A DNA stretch of 15,363 nucleotides from positions 1 to 15,363 of the forward strand of contig RCAB01000852.1 in assembly GCA_003640385.1 (NCBI GenBank), given 5' to 3'. This document shows positions 1-9,636 of this stretch, in pieces. Position 1 is the first letter of the stretch. Each line of letters starts with the position of its first letter. The notes under the pieces are model-generated. The model was not told the origin of the DNA. It made no database searches and saw nothing but the letters and a program-made list of their open reading frames with translations. A program made the position numbers and the translations under genes. The stretch is from Setaria digitata. Its lineage: Eukaryota > Nematoda > Chromadorea > Rhabditida > Setariidae.

Positions 1-65
1 CCGAATCCCTCCCAATGTATTATCCCTCGGTGTATGGATCTCACCGTGTTGCTGAAGGGATGTAG
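1..65 (+). CDS. Possible 3' end of a rightward gene (weak)
   Basis: The first 80 bp are clearly GC-richer than what follows. Frame 3 reads ...MYYPSVYGSHRVAEGM and stops at TAG 63-65. Frame 1 is also open, to TAA at 148-150, so the choice is not secure. No splice site or family motif is visible in the part present. Confidence 0.2.
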   Translation, partial: ESLPMYYPSVYGSHRVAEGM

Positions 66-841
66 CACCTGTCCTGTGTTGCATATTTATCGAATTCGAA
101 TTGAAATTTCGAATGTAAAGAGATATATTAAAACCCATTTTAAAATGTAAATTGCAGATTGCAAAACGTAGATGTAAATACTTAATAAGAACTACTTCAT
201 TATTACTTGTCATGCATTTTACACTGAAATGTAATGAGAAATGTTTATTACTCAGGTTACCTGGCTCCCTCTCTGTTAGAAACACAGGAAAACACATCAT
301 TGAGAAATAACTTTTCAATGATTTACGGCGAGATTTTTGTCCCACAGTAAAGCAATCGTTTCTACACTGTGTCGTAATTTTAGTTAACCAACATAATTGA
401 TACAATTGATCATTAAAACAATATTGGATGAGTGGAAAGCATATGCCATAACAGAATGTTTAAACTATGTAGGACGTGTGGTCAATCTTGGCTCAGTTCT
501 GCTGTAGGGAGAAAACAGCGGGGAAGTAAAAGAAGGGAAAAGTTATTTATTTTTTTGAACGAATCATTTTGAAGGAATTCATTATGGTTGTTTCTTTAAG
601 CTGAGAGGATTTCCTCTGTTCTGCCACTAGTTTAGCATAGTTAGATTCGTTTTAAGTAAGTTAGTTTAAACAGCACTGATGAGTTGCTGGCACTTTTCAT
701 AGTTCTCTGATCGTCATATGAGAAGATCTGAACAAACATAAAACAACACATCTGCAGCCTTAAAACTAAAGGAATGGACGAGTACTCGAACTTAGTGGGA
801 ATTCAGTTGGTCTCTTTCCGATAATGGACAAGTTTTCAGTG

Positions 842-872
842 ATATATATATATATATATACACATATATATG
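842..872. repeat. TA dinucleotide microsatellite
   Basis: Alternating A/T runs from 842 to 860, is interrupted by CAC, and continues as ATATATATGT. It is a simple repeat in noncoding DNA and likely to be length-polymorphic. Confidence 0.9.
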
Positions 873-2039
873 TGGGGAACGGATGATCAACATTTATTTA
901 AATGAAATAATTGGTGAGAAGGATGAAATTGCGACCATTATTAGTTCAGTCATCTGGGAATCCAGGAGTATTCAACATTTTTCACTTAAATTTTTTAAAA
1001 AATTGGTCGCCTGACTGAGTGCGACATAATAGCTGGCATACCAAGGTTCGTATCATTCCTCTTTTTCCTAACCAGTTCATCATCCATTCTATAACTAAGT
1101 AATTCCTTCAACCCTTTTATCTTGTTGAAATGTAAACTGCAATTAACACCAAATTATTTTTAACTGGACGGGACAGGATATGGTATTATCTTTACCGGAA
1201 ATGAAATGGGCTTCCCTGAAGTCATCCAAAAATTTTTTCGCAAAATTAGTTCTCGACACTTGAATGCTTGACAGTTCTGCCGAACATTCGGAGCATTTTA
1301 TTACTCCAAGTTTATTTTTTCCGGAAACCCCATTCCGAATCATTTGATTGCTACTTGCTAAGATTTCCGAAAGATTTTTAATTTCTTCAGGCAGATGTTG
1401 ATAAAATGAAGATGCTTAAGATTTTTATTCCAAAATTTCGAAAAAAATTTTATTCACAAATTTTTCAAAATCAAACAAAAAACTCTTTTAAAAGCTAAAT
1501 TTGTTATAAATGAGATTTGTATTTTGATAAAACAAGTTTATGCCTTCCCCTTCTAATTCCCATCCTATTATGGTTCTGCTACCGTTGCTAGGCATTGCTG
1601 TTAGATTTTTAAAATTGAAGAATTTTTTTTTTTTTTAAATCACTGAAAACTGCACGATTAGAAAGTCGCCATGACCAAACAGTTTTTTCCCTCCGTTTTG
1701 GAATTTCAAAATCTAACTTTATCTTTCATTTCTTTTTCTTTTTTTTCTTTGTGCGTAATTCTGCGAAATACTCATGACTTCCTTTTTGGTCCGTAGCTCA
1801 ACGATATTTTATCAAAACGCAAATTTTAATGCAATTTTTTTTATTTGCATGACTCATTCTCATTTCATCAGTTGCTCGTACTTACCTTTCTTCCTTTCAC
1901 TTGGTTCACTTATCAATACAGCTTATCATCTTTCTTTTTACCTGCAAAATGTCTCATCCTTAACTATAGGTGCAAGTGTAGCGTGCTGAAAAATAACAGC
2001 GCTTCGAACTATGGTATCCTTCTTCATAATAGGACTGAT

Positions 2040-2069
2040 GACGTGCGTGATGCTGACGTACGTGATACG
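2040..2069. repeat. Two-copy 15-bp tandem repeat with ACGT cores
   Basis: GACGTGCGTGATGCT (2040-2054) is followed directly by GACGTACGTGATACG (2055-2069). The first 12 bases differ at one position. The second copy contains the palindrome ACGTACGT. It sits in a locally GC-richer patch. The period is a multiple of three, and one plus-strand frame reads DVRDA-DVRDT, but I see no gene around it. Confidence 0.75.
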
Positions 2070-2955
2070 GCGAGTCCAGTCCTCGCTTCCAAACAGTCAT
2101 AGTGAGATAAGCCTAGAATGATAGGAAGCAAGTCTTGCTTACTTTTCTTACTCATTTTTTCATCTCTTTTCCTTTTTCTAGGAGGAAAAACAGGCGGGAA
2201 ATTTTTGAAAAATACCGCTTAAACAGATGAAATCAAATGATTACTGTATACATCATCGACTGCAGTAATGTGATGATTTCCAGCTGATCGTATCGATAAT
2301 GGGGGGAACCTCTAGTTTAGTCTTCCGGGAATCGAAAAAAAAATCCAGTCGTTCTCTTGTCCCTGTAGCCTAGTGCTACTTTTGTAATATCAGTCCTATT
2401 GGATAATTGCTCAAAAATATACCAGTAAATTTCCATATTCATATGAGAAATTCCTAAAGCAATTCTAAATAAGGTATGTTTAAATTATCCTCCTGGAAGA
2501 ATTGTGATGCCATTCGACGTAATCTCCGCGAGGTTCACTTTGTGTGGACTGAGTAAGTGTGCTCTAAAAATGGAAGGGAGTTGTCTTTCAACCATGGTTT
2601 TATTATGTAATCCCCCTTTCCTCTTAAAAAAAAAAAAGAAGGAAAAGCTTGTTCTGGATCTCGCAACTCGATCTTAATCACTTAATCACCACACACACAT
2701 GCGACAAATAGCAGTGTATCTGCCATTTCTTGATCAGCAAAATCCAAGTTCGATTTAGCAACAAAGCTTTACCTCATAAAGGATTGGGAAAAGCAAAAAT
2801 GAACACAACGAAGAAATGTGAATGAAGAAAATAATGATGCCTTCTTTCTTTCTCTCCTAATACCCTAAATCGGAGATATAGCAAAGAGAATGCCATCAAA
2901 CTTTAAGGGTATCGTTAGCGGTGTCTCAGACTAAACTTGACACAAGTCTAGCTGA

Positions 2956-3117
2956 ACTCTCGACAACTTTTCAACTGTTCTTGCCTACAACAGAATAGAA
3001 AGATTGCTCTATGGCCTGGATTTTCTTGGCGGTAACACACTGCCGATAAGCACACAGTGGCTTATCATCATTATTGATTTCAAAATCTAGACCCAATGAA
3101 ATTGCACAGACATGAAA
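2956..3117. other. GC-richer island with open frames on both strands; coding status unclear
   Basis: The minus strand is open from 3117 to a TGA at 2971-2973 (48 codons, containing KPLCAYRQCVTAKKIQAIEQ), and beyond one TGA at 3118-3120 it is open again for about 18 codons. The plus strand is open from 2956 to TAG at 3088-3090 (44 codons, containing RIERLLYGLDFLGG). Neither has an ATG nor a recognisable family. A good plus-strand acceptor (gttcttgcctacaacag) lies inside. It could be an exon, a gene relic or chance. Confidence 0.3.
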
Positions 3118-3535
3118 TCACATTTCCCGCTCGAAATCTATTGATTCAGCAGGTGACCCCAAAAGGCTCTAGAAAAGCTGCGAGAAGATCGCACTCTTCT
3201 GATACTGCCACGTATCTTTTAGCCTTTTCGTATACTGCATAATGATTGAATGGATCACATTAAGTTCTTTATGCTTAATTTGTTACCGTACTTATCTCTG
3301 TTCTAAAAAGAAAAAAAAAAAAAAAAACAAGAAACAGGTAAGTTAATAGAGCTTTGAATAGCTGAGTATGGACAAATATACATATACAAACCTATATATC
3401 ACACTGAGGATTCAACGGATTACAACTACAAAATAAATTCTTTCCAAAACAACTGTATCATGTGGAGAAAGCAGAAAATAGGGATCGAAGCTGAGGGAAG
3501 TTTTACAAGAATGCAAAATTATCCAAACGAAAGTC

Positions 3536-3541
3536 TTTATT
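3536..3541 (-). terminator. AATAAA poly(A) signal, FBXW5
   Basis: A canonical AATAAA on the minus strand lies about 205 nt after the FBXW5 TAA. A T-rich run at about 3711-3724 falls between stop and signal. The position is plausible for the 3' end, but the cleavage site itself cannot be seen. Confidence 0.5.
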
Positions 3542-3745
3542 GAAAGATCTTTTAACCTCAGAAAGAAGCCCATGGATAGCCGACTAATACTGATTCCAAG
3601 AAAAGGTTTCGTATCTTGTCTCTCATCAAAATTACTTCTTGTTAAGCATGTGTTCTTCTTTCACTACACCTTATCCAGAGCATACGATCCCAAAAAAGTT
3701 TTCAGGTGTTAAAAAAAAAAAAAACCCCTTTGATGTCACAGAATG

Positions 3746-6700
3746 TTACATAAAATCATTCGGGACTGTGTAACGATGGAGAAACTTTTTACTTCGCCAA
3801 ATCTTAATTTTACCATCAGTTTTACCAACTGACACAGCCATAGTACCATCAACTGGATTGAGTGCAACCGCTGCAGCACCTCCAACGTGTGGCAGTTCTC
3901 CAATAACACAATGATACTCACGTGACCAAATTCGTCCACCGTCAACTGAGGCACTGAAAAATACGTAAGAGGAATCACTATTTATTCAATTTCACCAATA
4001 AACCAGACGGGATACTTAATGTAAATCTTCAGAAATATCTTGAGATTTAAATTTCAAAAAAACTGCATTAAGTAATTGAATATAACAGCTGGTTGAATAT
4101 CTAGGAATCTAACAATAAAAGTTTTAGGTACTAGCACCGCCAGTCAATTTTTCTGAGGTCTACCTATAACCAAATAGGCAGCCATGGAGAAGAAAAGAGT
4201 GAAGGATATATTTTGTTTTGAAAATCAAATGCTGGATTTCACCTCGCAACGTAATGTCCACCAACAGAACAACCAAATCGTTCAATACATGTAGCAAAAT
4301 GACCAATATATGACTTTTCAATTATCATTGTAGATAAATTGACGACGCAAATTTCGGCCTGCAAACTATTTCTCAAACAGAAGAATTTTTCTTACTTAAT
4401 AAAGTTTTATTTTCGTTTCATTTGGGTTTCTGATTTATAGTATGGCATCCCATAGTAAATTATCCATAATTACAGCATATGAACTACAAATTAGTTATAC
4501 TGGAAAGCGAACAGTGAAAAGAGCTCAGGACAACTTTAATGCCAGAGCCCATAGTAAAATCAAACAATCATCAATTATCAGAAGATTGACAAACGATGTC
4601 TTAAATTTTCGAAATCACTGTTTAACAAATTTATGCATTAGAAAATGATCAATGTATGGCTTTTCGATTATCACTGTAGATAAATTTCTCCCAATAAATC
4701 TGGAAAACAATCAACTACCGAAAAAAAAAAAGATAAAAGCCCACCAAATATGCAAACTGAGAACTGCCACCATAATTATCGTGAGTGACATTCACGTATA
4801 AATACCTGAAAAGTTGTCATTCAATTGAAAAAAAAAGCAACCAGATATTGCAAACAAAATTTCCTTGAATAAAATCAACGAATATTATAAATATTTGTAT
4901 TGAAATAGTTTACTTATTAATCCGTAAAAAACAATTCAAAAAAAGAAATTAAAATAACTCAAATAATTTAAATAATTGACTGGGTTAGTCGTTGGTATTT
5001 ATGCATGCACCATATCGCGTCACAGCAGAACATAGAAAACACACTTTTCAGCACCTATACAGCATTTCGAGAGGGAATGAAATGTTACAGAGGAGATCTG
5101 GCACCTCAAACAACATATTATTCTTCTACATCACGTAGTAGTTAACATCGTTATCAGTTAGAGTTATATGCATTTCAGTTCAGTTTCACTCAGAAAAAAA
5201 AAAAAAAAAACTCTGAATCATAAAGTTGTTATAGTTCTCAACTAAATAAATAAGGATTAGTACTCTGCTAAAATCGAAAGAATTATATTTCATTAGTTGT
5301 AGTTACAATTGTGTGGATAATAACGTTTCTGCCAATAAGCTAATCAATTCCTTCGATTATGAATCCTTTTTTANAATAAGGATTAGTACCCTGCTAAAAT
5401 CGAAAGAATTATATTTCATTAGTTGTAGTTACAATTGTGTGGATAATAACGTTTCTGCCAATAAGCTAATCAATTCCTTCGATTATGAATCCTTTTTTAA
5501 TTTGCTTCAAGACAACAAAGAGAAGGAAGAACTGATCGTAAGAGGAAAAAAGAAATTGTTAGGATGAAACATACTTCTGATCCAGGCTCAATGTCATGCC
5601 CATAATGTAAGCTTTCATGTCGATGACATGATCTGGAAAGTCAACCATTGACATTATTGCTGATAGCTGCGCTTCTTCATATTCTTGTGACTGATGGCTA
5701 CGACCACTTGATCTGGAAGAGACTAATATACTAAAATAAATACAACAATTACAAATCTAAAAGAGTTATTATATCAAGCAATAAGTAAAATATTAATATT
5801 AATAAGAAAATTTGCAGAAAAACATAATTTTTCAGATCTTTTAGAACTTTCTGAGACATTCCCAGAGTACCAAGGTAAGATAGTATGTAATTAGTAAGCT
5901 GTTTAACACTTAAATTAGATGAGGTAAGGACTAAATTAGACCCAAAGAACAGAAATTTCAATTCAAGGTCATTCACTTTAAATTCGATTAAGCAATAATT
6001 TGAAAGTCCATATTTCCATAAAAAAACTGGCATGAAATTTAAAATGGGATTCCTTCTATCTACACTAGACCAAAAAACAAAAAAGCTGACCGTTTTCGTT
6101 TCGACCATGACTCCGTCTGTGGATTGATTTTTTCAGTAATCTGAAAAGTTTGAATAATTCCATTAAAATACTAAGAAAAAAACAGCCTTAATGCGATACT
6201 TCTTTGAAAGGAGAATTACAACTTTTTTTTTTTTTCATCAACAAGAAGTCGAAATTACGATTTTTTTTTTTAAACTGCATCCTCATTCATAAAATGCTCT
6301 ACCTGTAGTATGACCAAATTTTAAGCAGGTAGGATAGCGACTGGATTTTCAAGAAAAGAAAAAAGTGAGTCAGAATAATCAGAATAACTAAACGATAATA
6401 TTTAATAGTTATTGTTCCAACCATAAGAAATCAGACTATTAACCTTGCCTGCTTGTTTAATTTTGATTTTACTCGAAGGACAATGTTCTTTTATGGTCTT
6501 GCTTGAAATTTCTGGAGGCCTATACGACAAATACGGAAGTAACAAGTTTCTCAGATCAAATTTCGTTGAAATATAGAGGAAAAAATATGCGCTAATCAAA
6601 TGCCACATATTTTAGGTAGAGTTTCGCAGTTCGTTTTTAATATTTCCAAATATAATTATATTTAATTCTACTGCACGAGCAAAAATAGCTTACCATATTC

Positions 6701-9619
6701 CCATCAACAATTTTGAAAGCTACACGATGCGGTAGTGAGAATTCATCGTCGCCAGTCGCATAAATTAATAACCGGTGGTCACTCTCGTGGCAAAAGCATG
6801 GACAACATGCGGGATACGTAGCTGAGGAGCTATCATCAACATTGCAGTTCTCGTCTACCAAATGCCAATTTTTGCAGTTCGAACAATTAGACTTCCATTC
6901 AGAACTAATTTCTTCAATTCGCTTCTTCATTTCGTTTCTCCGTTCATTACCACTTAATTCTTCACTCACCAGTTCATTCGCTTTTGAAGTTAACGTCTGG
7001 AAATGAATCATTTTTAAATTACAAGACTCATCTTGGTTTACTACTGGTGACGAATAGACCAATATTCCTTTCCAGAACTATGAATCTGCGTACAGTAAAA
7101 GTGTTACACTACACAGTTTTGTAAAAAAATATTCATGGTAATAAATTTTAAACTAAGACAAAATAAAAGCTTAGTTAATCAGCATATACTTTCACCAAAT
7201 ATCCGTTTTCGATTCGAAACGAATAAATTTTATAATATTAAAGAAAGGATTAAACTTCACTGAAAGTGTCTCACCTTATGTTCAACTGCTGCTTCTTCTG
7301 CAAGCATTACAATTCCTCGAAGTCGAGAGGGAACGAACCGACCTAATTTAATCATTTGACAGTAAGTTCCACCTCGATTCAATATTCTTGAAAAAGGAAA
7401 ATAAAACATTTATAATTATCTGTATTGACTTTGAAATGACATTACGAGAGTAGAATTAATTAGTATCACTGGAATTTTTTTCTCCATTACCAACATTTTA
7501 ATCCACGGGTCAAAAAAAGTCCATTCAAAATGTTTTTAAGTAGGGCTAAGATGGGTTTGCAACATTACTAGGGAAATGCACTGTGTTGACATTTAGGCAG
7601 CGTAAGCTTCAGGGCCGATATTCACTGAGAAAAACCTTCGCTTTCCACATATATTTTAAACTTTTTACGACAATTTATATCATCTTTTCTCAAGAAAGAA
7701 AGTAGTCTGACAAAATTAAAAAAGTTTTACCGAAAAACAGGACTCATAACAGATTCGTTACCAACTGCATCCGGTGACAGTGACGAGCATATCCAAATTT
7801 GCGATACTGACGTCCCCACAATAGAGCTGAAAAGTGGCTGTACATCTTTGTTTACATAAATTAGTTATCGAAATTTATTGCAGTAATTAATAATTGAAGT
7901 TGAAACGAAAAGTGTCACTATAGAGAATTTTTTTTTCAAGGTTTGAGACACAATTCAGCTTTATAGAATATAAACTATATGAAGATTTTATATTTTCGGT
8001 CTACAGCATCACTGGTTTTCGACATAATTACTATGTAAATTTATCTAAAACATGTTCAGCAAGTTGCAAAACCAGAATTCAGAAAAAGCAATTAGCAATA
8101 AATATACTTTCGATTGAAGAAATATATATCACCACTGAATATGTAAGAGCTATTGTACCAGCAGGCACCCACTTCAGGTGGATTATTCAGCACGCGACAT
8201 AAGTAATGTATTGATGAGCTGTCTTCTGTAAAAGCAACTCGATAACATATTATTTTGATTCCATGCTATCAGTCTAAATTAATATGAATATCGATGGAAG
8301 TATATCTGAAACCAGGTCTTCGTCTGTCTATGGAATTATTAACGATCAGAAACAAAAAACATTTTGGTAAAAATCTAATAATTTATTATAACTGTTCCGT
8401 TAATTAGAAGCAGGACAAATGTATGCCATATCTGACAGAATCCTTCAACAGTTACGCGAAATTTTAAAATTAAGTTCGAAAGTTCCCTAGAATAAACTTT
8501 GCTTACTTAGAGTGAACTTTCCGAATATTTCAGGAAGGAAAAACTATTTTAACCTTTTCTTTTTCAAAAAAAAAGTTACTGCCTAGTTAGTATAAATGGA
8601 AGATTTGTATAACTATATGATAAGACAAACCATCGACAGAATATACAGCAATTTCACCAATTCCACCATATTTTACACCAGCCACAAGCAAACGTTTATT
8701 ATCAGCACTGAACTGAGAGCTCAAAGCACGTTCCCATCCGAGCGCATCATCCATATATCTTTCATCTAACAAATATACCGGACTTGTCGCCGTCCAAATC
8801 TATGATAAAACAGAACGAATAAATCAATGACAGCAAAAGAAATTTTGACTAATCGATGAAAAGTTAGTTGAAGTGATTACTGTCTTTTACACTAGCTATC
8901 TGGAACCATTTGTAAATGAAGGTTATCTAGTACTTAAGTTTTCAAAGTACTAACTTCACACCCTTCTTAAAGATAACTGACATCAGTTCAGATAAATTTA
9001 ACAAATAATTATTCATTTAGTACATAACAGTTCCTTTAGATATATGAAATTTTCAGGAAGACATTGCTGCTGTAATTTAACTCATTTATATTCTTTTCGC
9101 AACGGAAATTTTTTTTGATGTAAGAAAGGTAGAGAAAGAAAAGAACAAAAAACTCACTTTGAAGGAGGCGTCATTAGCTGTAGTACAAAATAGTTGGCCA
9201 TCATCGGAAAATGAAACGTGTGATAAACCATCAGGACAGTCTCTTAAACTCTCGGTAAGAGTTACGGGTGGTTCAAATTTCAGTAACTTGTATTCATCAA
9301 TCCAACGTTCACAAACCTAAAATGAAATACATGCTTTGAATAGCATCTACGTATACAGCCAGCACTTACCTCATTTATCTCAAAGAAAACTGGTAATAAA
9401 TTTCAAACGACTGCTCTTAAAATTGAAACTTACCTTTCTGTAAGGTTGACTGTTTCGTGTAAAATCTTTGAAAAATAGATACTTCCATAGTGAATCATCT
9501 TCTCCCACACGTTTCCAGTGATAATTAACATTACCAAGACGTGCCAACTCTTTTGCTTCTAAATAAGACATTATCATCAATAGTAGTTCGGTTGGTAAAT
9601 CGTCCCATCCTTCACTCAT
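3746..9619 (-). CDS. FBXW5: FBXW5 orthologue: F-box/WD-repeat ubiquitin-ligase substrate receptor (13 exons, 567 aa)
   Basis: Exons, 5' to 3' on the minus strand: 9619-9434, 9316-9158, 8799-8631, 8225-8133, 8044-8032, 7826-7731, 7386-7275, 6996-6694, 6140-6091, 5712-5575, 4805-4745, 4358-4243, 3953-3746. Every junction is GT-AG and the phases agree, giving 1704 nt including TAA. Human FBXW5 is about the same length (566 aa, from memory). Residues 4-48 form the F-box (DDLPTELLLMIMSYL, then W35 and LWKYLFF). WD-type blades follow: SHVSFSDDG...FKIW, GEIAVYSVD, YLYVNV, EICVVNLSTM, GRIWSREYH and GKIKIWRS near the C-terminus. The FBXW5-specific match is HVIDMKAYIMGM, like human HVIDIHGHIIGM. Known for the family: F-box binds SKP1, the WD part binds substrate and FBXW5 also acts with DDB1-CUL4; reported targets include SASS6 and TSC2. 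A TAG lies in frame directly before the ATG, which fixes the start. The introns (88-769 nt) show no other gene. Confidence 0.93.
4642..4686 (-). pseudogene. Decayed partial copy of FBXW5 exon 12 inside intron 11
   Basis: These 45 nt match 4296-4340, inside exon 12, at 40 of 45 positions with no gap, and all five differences are transitions. In the exon frame the copy reads NLSTVIIEKPYIDHF against NLSTMIIEKSYIGHF. The copy lies 346 bp upstream of its source in the gene's direction. It has an acceptor-like gattgttttccag at about 4699-4711, but the frame hits TGA shortly downstream and the flanks are not homologous. It is most likely a relic of a tandem exon duplication. A rarely used poison exon is the alternative. 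Confidence 0.75.
4745..4805 (-). CDS. FBXW5: FBXW5 exon 11, 61 nt, carrying the YLYVN strand
   Basis: This exon encodes 20 residues (YLYVNV...SQFAYL). It follows acceptor acttttcag and precedes donor gtgggc. It completes the lysine codon AA|G left by exon 10, directly after LSLDQ, matching human LSPDNRYLYVN, and ends in phase 0 to join AEICVVNLSTM of exon 12. It contains no ATG and is easily missed; skipping it would delete one WD strand. Its reality is well supported by homology on both sides. Confidence 0.88.
5249..5499. repeat. 125-bp direct duplication split by one N (probable assembly join)
   Basis: 5249-5373 and 5375-5499 are the same 125 bp with one difference (T at 5264, C at 5390). 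They are separated only by the N at 5374. The whole block is inside FBXW5 intron 10, so the coding frame is unaffected. Exact abutment to a single N suggests two contigs with overlapping ends that were scaffolded without merging. The true intron is probably about 126 bp shorter. Confidence 0.9.
6694..6996 (-). CDS. FBXW5: FBXW5 exon 8: charged linker with a cysteine cluster
   Basis: This is the largest exon (303 nt, residues 277-377). It starts with a charged, probably helical stretch (NEMKKRIEEISSEW) comparable to the ERMLETKVAELL linker helix of human FBXW5. A cysteine-rich segment follows, with C314, C317, C327, C340, C341, C343 and C345 and with H321 and H346. It then rejoins the conserved strand LLIYATG...PHRVAFKIV (human YLIFTTG...PHQIGIKQI). 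The CxxC plus CCxCxCH arrangement could bind a metal, but that is inference; I recall no such cluster in the human protein. The acceptor is catttccag and the donor gtaagc, both phase 0. Confidence 0.9.
8032..8044 (-). CDS. FBXW5: FBXW5 exon 5, 13-nt micro-exon
   Basis: Exon 4 ends in phase 1 (AGT G|gtgata at 8133) but the next clear homologous exon starts in phase 2 (ttttcag|C TCT at 7826), so they cannot be joined directly. A 13-nt segment between them, preceded by gttttag and followed by gtaatt, supplies exactly the missing 3n+1 nucleotides. It reads D-K-F-T-Y across the joins and lands between the conserved ISG-like motif (IFSG) and the S-x-x-IW strand of human FBXW5. The assignment rests on phase and position; 13 nt cannot be confirmed by homology. 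Another short exon of length 3n+1 in 7827-8132 is the alternative. Confidence 0.6.
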
Positions 9620-9626
9620 CTAATCA

Positions 9627-9636
9627 CTGAAAAAAA
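9627..9636 (-). promoter_or_regulatory. Probable spliced-leader acceptor of FBXW5
   Basis: TTTTTTTCAG ends 7 nt before the FBXW5 ATG, and the 7-nt leader TGATTAG contains an in-frame TAG. An acceptor at this spot cannot be joining an upstream coding exon in this frame. In nematodes this arrangement is typical of trans-splicing of a spliced leader. A cis-spliced noncoding 5' exon is the alternative. Confidence 0.6.

Larger units (their letters stand above)
66..3535. other. Intergenic region beyond the FBXW5 3' end; no gene recognised
   Basis: This stretch is mostly AT-rich with many homopolymers. The only sizeable ATG-initiated frames (minus 1143-1343, plus 1774-1989 and 1845-2102) have no recognisable domain. 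It holds a TA microsatellite at 842-872, a perfect AATTTTTTAAAAAATT palindrome at 989-1004, a 15-bp tandem repeat at 2040-2069, an A17 run at 3311-3327 and a GC-richer island at about 2950-3120 described separately. Confidence 0.6.

Noticed and set aside
1036..1060. GGTTCGTATC, resembling a tRNA B box
   Set aside because: There is no matching A box or acceptor stem at the right spacing on either strand.
1143..1343. 66-codon minus-strand frame with a CSEC motif
   Set aside because: It looks mildly protein-like, but there is no clear splice context or family match; not enough to call a gene.
1774..2102. Two overlapping plus-strand frames rich in F, S and L
   Set aside because: Composition follows the T-rich DNA; the two frames overlap each other and neither has a domain.
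4442..4648. 68-codon plus-strand frame
   Set aside because: It lies in FBXW5 intron 11, overlaps the antisense of the exon 12 relic and has no recognisable domain.
5313..5567. 84-codon plus-strand frame containing an X
   Set aside because: It reads across the N and through both copies of the assembly duplication, inside an FBXW5 intron; it repeats itself and has no family features.
5749..6108. 119-codon minus-strand frame
   Set aside because: Only its first codons overlap FBXW5 exon 9 (6140-6091); the rest is intron read through a donor, with low-complexity F/L/I content.
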